Positions 5,509-7,777 of a DNA stretch of 7,777 nt are shown piece by piece. The notes below the pieces were generated by a model. That model made no database searches, had not been told where the DNA came from, and worked only from the letters and a program-made list of their open reading frames with translations. The stretch comes from Thioalkalivibrio nitratireducens (GTDB lineage Bacteria > Pseudomonadota > Gammaproteobacteria > Ectothiorhodospirales > Ectothiorhodospiraceae). The stretch lies in the NCBI GenBank assembly GCA_011390385.1, contig JAABSN010000160.1, positions 1 to 7,777 of the forward strand. Direction: 5' to 3'. Position 1 is the first letter of the stretch. Each line of letters begins with the position of its first letter. Position numbers and translations under genes: made by a program.

Positions 5509-6057
5509 ATGATGTATTTCAGTGGGCGCTTTCGCGCCGTTGCGATGGTCGCCGTAATGGTCGGACCCATCGCATGGCACGCCCTGGCCAATGCGGCAGA
5601 ACGCGAAGACACGCCGACGGTCGAGGCTACGCTTCAATCATTCGTCGATGACTTTGCGCACGATGATTTCGCGCGGCCGATGGTCTTCGGCTTCGAAGTC
5701 GACGGCGAGCGCTGGCATATGACGGTGGGCGGCGACCCCGAAACGGGACCGGTCACTGCGCTGCACCCGGGTTTTCCCGAGCAGCCGATCCTGTACTGGG
5801 AATTTTCAGCCGAGACGCTGCGCCGCCTCGACGCGGGCATGAACGGCGAAACGGTCACGTCACGGGCACGCGCCGACGACCCGATTCCGTTGCGCACAAA
5901 GGCAACGCCCGGTTTTCCCCGCTATGCGCTGAACAATGACCTCAACGCCTTCCTCGAGGCCCTGCGTCTGCATTTCTGGACCCGCGGACGCCCCGAGATC
6001 CTGCCGCTCGGAACCGAGCACGCGCGCCAGTCTCACGGCCGACACCGAGCAGCTTGA
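5509..6057 (+). pseudogene. Exported protein, C-terminally truncated, possible SCP2-like domain
   Basis: The frame begins at tandem ATGs (5509, 5512) with GGAGAG six bases upstream. Residues 1-30 form a signal peptide: basic start, hydrophobic run AVAMVAVMVGPIAW, and an A-L-A-N-A-type cleavage site, so the protein was exported. The mature part (VEATLQSFVDDFA onward) contains an alternating segment with G-E-R-W-H-M-T-V-G-G, L-H-P-G-F-P and Y-W-E-F-S-A-E-T-L-R-R-L-D-A-G-M that resembles sterol-carrier-protein-like (SCP2) folds, then L-H-F-W-T-R-G-R-P-E-I-L-P-L-G. As I remember related proteins, this last segment leads into a further, cupin-like domain. Here the frame ends after 182 residues, and the last several (about 175 onward) are read out of frame from IS91-like sequence. 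The coding sequence was therefore cut near 6030. The SCP2 and cupin assignments are tentative; truncation by the junction is well supported. Confidence 0.6.
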
Positions 6058-6805
6058 CTTTAGCGATGTACTGGACGAAGAGGACCCGATGCCGGATTTG
6101 GTGGGCCACTCCATCACCTACCGCATCGCTGTTGGCCCGCATCGGGATCGCAAGGTATTCACCCTCCAGACCCTGCCGATTTGTGATGAGGAGGACTGGG
6201 CAACTGGCGGCGCCGGAAACGTGGCGGGGTTCTCCCTGCACGCCGGTGTGGCGGTCAAAGCCAGCCAGCGCGAAAAACTCGAGCGGCTGTGCCGATACAT
6301 CTGCCGTCCTCCCGTGTCGGAAAAGCGCCTGTTCCTGACGGCACGCGGCGACATCGGCTACACGCTGAAAACACCGTACCGTGACGGGACGACGCATGTG
6401 ATCTTCGAGCCACTGGATTTTATCGCTCGGCTGGCGGCGCTCGTCCCACCGCCGCGCCTGAATCTCACACGCTTCCACGGGGTGTTCGCGCCCAACAGCC
6501 CCTATCGGGCCCGGATCACGCCGGCCCGGCGGGGCCGAGGTGCCAGGCCGGTTAAGCCGGCGCGAGAAGAGGAACGCACGCCGGCCGAGCAACGGGCGGC
6601 GATGCGCTGGGCGAAGCGGCTCAAGCGGGTCTTTCAGATCGATGTGGAGACCTGCCCGAATTGCGGGGGCACGGTCCAGGTCATCGCCTGTATCGAAGAT
6701 CAGCCGGTCATTGAGCGGATCCTGAATCATCTGGCCAGCAAGGAGTTGTCCGGCCTGTGGCCTGACAGTCGGGCGCCTCCCGGACCCGGCGGCTTTCTTC
6801 ACTGA
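6029..6805 (+). pseudogene. 5'-truncated IS91-like transposase (Y2_Tnp)
   Basis: This frame carries the C-terminal half of an IS91/IS801-type transposase. In order it shows a family-like acidic linker (D-V-L-D-E-E-D-P), then GFSLHAGVAVKA, REKLERLCRYICRPPVSEKR, the segment KTPYRDGTTHVIFEPLDFIA, then ALVPPPRLNLTRFHGVFAPN and finally a basic linker with RRVF-like K-R-V-F. A C-P-N-C-G-G motif (codons at 6653-6670) ends in VIACIED. Such rolling-circle HUH enzymes are about 400-500 residues; the N-terminal zinc finger, the HUH motif and probably the catalytic tyrosines are missing. There is no proper start: the frame emerges from the junction with the exported-protein gene, and the first ATG inside it is at 6089. 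It cannot be active. The family call rests on remembered sequence patterns but covers a long stretch. Confidence 0.85.
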
Positions 6806-7042
6806 ATCGCAGGAAATCAACTTCAGGTCGCGTTCCATCCATGCGCGGCCCGGCGGCGCTCGTGCCCGCTCGGCTTGATGACCGAAAATCAGGACGATTC
6901 AGGGCTGGATTGACTGAGACAGAGCGAAATTCGCCGAAAACCGGGCGAACGAGGATGCAAATTGGCGCCAGACTATGGATCGGCGAGGCCGTGGATACTG
7001 CTGGAAATCAGGAAATAGGGCGCTTAAAATTCCTATACGCCC
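6029..7042 (+). mobile_element. IS91-like element remnant, 5' end missing
   Basis: The truncated transposase is followed by about 235 bases without a gene (6806-7042). These bases resemble the 3' tail of such elements, including GGGCGCTTAAAATTCC-TATACGCCC at 7018-7042, where GGGCG and CGCCC can pair. In IS91-type elements the replication origin end lies downstream of the transposase, so this tail would be the retained origin end. The right boundary is an estimate from the hairpin; the left boundary is where homology to the exported-protein gene stops. Confidence 0.55.
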
Positions 7043-7414
7043 TCGGCGCCCGGTGCTGCATAGGTCATGTTCTTTCCTCCAACGCTTTCATGCTGCTTGT
7101 TCTGGGTGTTTTGCGGACATGCTACAACGAAATTGCTGCACGAACGCAAGCTGCCGCAAAAGCCTCCAGCAACAAGCGATTCAAGCCGGCCGGCACCGCG
7201 ATCGAGATGGGCGGCAGGATGACGGTCACCGCCCGGCTTGTCTCACGGCCCCCAGTACGAAGACCCGGCCTCGGTGATGCGGTAGTGCCGGCAGAGGCGC
7301 TGTCAGCGAAGGCTGTTCTGGCATCCGGCCCGCGAGCAGACCGGTGTGGATCAGTATGCCATCATGATCCGGTGAGCCTTCGGCAGAGAACGACAAGACC
7401 GCCAAGGTGATTGC
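7043..7414. other. Intergenic region without a recognised gene
   Basis: A long plus-strand frame (6841-7410) crosses from the IS91-like tail into this region, but it has no ribosome-binding site, spans two unrelated segments and matches nothing I know. The segment FKPAGTAIEMGGRMTVTARL (about 7180-7239) reads like a possible gene relic. The region ends with the ribosome-binding site of the amidohydrolase. Confidence 0.4.
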
Positions 7415-7777
7415 ATGAGATTCACAAGGATCGGAAAGGCCGGCATCGCGATCGCGATAATTTTTACCATTGCGCTCGCCTGGCTGTCGCATATCGTGAC
7501 CGATTTTCCGAAGGCGCTGGAACCGGACCAGCATAGACCCGCCGGTACGCTGATCGACAATGTTCGGCTGATCTCCATGATGCCCGGCGCGCCGGATGCC
7601 GAAGATGCGAGGTCTGTGCTGGTCATGGGCGATCGCATCGTCCAGGTGGGCGCCGCCGGCGAATTATCGGCGCCGGAAGGCGTGCGCATCGTCAATGCCC
7701 GCGGGCTCAGCCTGATGCCGGGGCTGATCGATGCCCATATCCATCTTAGCGACGAGGCGGAGTTGGCGGGCTATCTT
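7415..7777 (+). CDS. Amidohydrolase family protein, 5' part only
   Basis: The frame is open to the window edge, giving 121 residues. Residues 8-26 (KAGIAIAIIFTIALAWLSH) form a signal peptide or membrane anchor after a basic start, so the enzyme is probably exported or anchored with its catalytic part outside the cytoplasm. Then comes the N-terminal beta-sandwich typical of metal-dependent amidohydrolases: T-L-I-D-N-V-R-L-I, V-M-G-D-R-I-V-Q-V-G-A-A-G and I-V-N-A-R-G-L. MPGLIDAHIHLSD (101-113) follows, with the H108-x-H110 pair binding the first metal. Such enzymes hydrolyse amide or related bonds in imidazolonepropionate, dipeptides, cyclic amides and others; the substrate cannot be told from this part. 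The ATG at 7415-7417 is supported by AAGGTG six bases upstream. Remaining metal ligands lie beyond the window. Confidence 0.88.
   Translation, partial: MRFTRIGKAGIAIAIIFTIALAWLSHIVTDFPKALEPDQHRPAGTLIDNVRLISMMPGAPDAEDARSVLVMGDRIVQVGAAGELSAPEGVRIVNARGLSLMPGLIDAHIHLSDEAELAGYL

Noticed and set aside
5942..6838. Minus-strand frame of 298 codons
   Set aside because: It is the shadow of the IS91-like transposase fragment.
7160..7260. attC-like wording (AACAAGCGATTCAAGCCGG)
   Set aside because: No GTTRRRY or RYYYAAC core sites were found at the right spacing, so an integron site is not supported.
6841..7410. Plus-strand frame of 189 codons after the IS91-like fragment
   Set aside because: It has no start signal and spans the IS91-like tail and unrelated sequence; no domain is recognisable.
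1..7777. CRISPR array, tRNA or rRNA genes
   Set aside because: No regularly spaced direct repeats, tRNA-like cloverleaf or rRNA sequence was recognised on either strand.

Overview
The window looks like a high-GC gammaproteobacterial chromosome segment. The coding regions prefer G or C at third codon positions, OsmC and the TviB-type dehydrogenase are closest in sequence to enterobacterial-type proteins, and a REP-like palindrome of a kind common in gammaproteobacteria is present. The exact genus cannot be read from the sequence. This is accessory or decaying DNA: four apparently healthy genes (tviB, an HExxH membrane protein, osmC, an amidohydrolase running off the window) lie among toxin-antitoxin debris, one apparently complete IS110 element and the stump of an IS91-like element.

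Layout from left to right. Positions 1-222 are non-coding with inverted repeats. On the minus strand at 223-516 is a ruined higBA locus: HigA has lost its helix-turn-helix by an in-frame deletion, and only the last codons of HigB remain, just beyond the stop of the next gene. Positions 527-1843 (minus) encode a TviB/WbpA-type UDP-N-acetylhexosamine 6-dehydrogenase, probably started from a leaderless promoter beside a REP-like palindrome. A short plus-strand reading-frame relic (1894-2022) follows, then an IS110-family element (about 2022-3459) whose transposase reads on the minus strand. Its 190-base leader has the size, place and fold expected of a bridge RNA.

Positions 3460-3740 contain two adjacent hairpins and no convincing gene. 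Positions 3741-4613 (minus) encode a membrane-anchored putative zinc protease, and 4701-5126 (minus) encode OsmC, with a strong stem-loop between them. A 380-base gap separates osmC from a divergent plus-strand gene (5509-6057) for an exported protein. That gene is cut off near 6030 and fused to the C-terminal half of an IS91-like (Y2_Tnp) transposase, whose 3' non-coding tail runs to about 7042. A further 370 bases hold no recognisable gene. The window ends inside an amidohydrolase (7415-7777, plus) with an N-terminal membrane/signal segment and the HxH metal motif.

The intact genes do not form one pathway. TviB makes a precursor for acidic capsule or O-antigen sugars, OsmC removes organic hydroperoxides, and the protease and amidohydrolase appear to be envelope enzymes of unknown substrate. 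The most interesting item is the IS110 element with its candidate bridge RNA and a possible split promoter at its two ends. No wholly new system was found.
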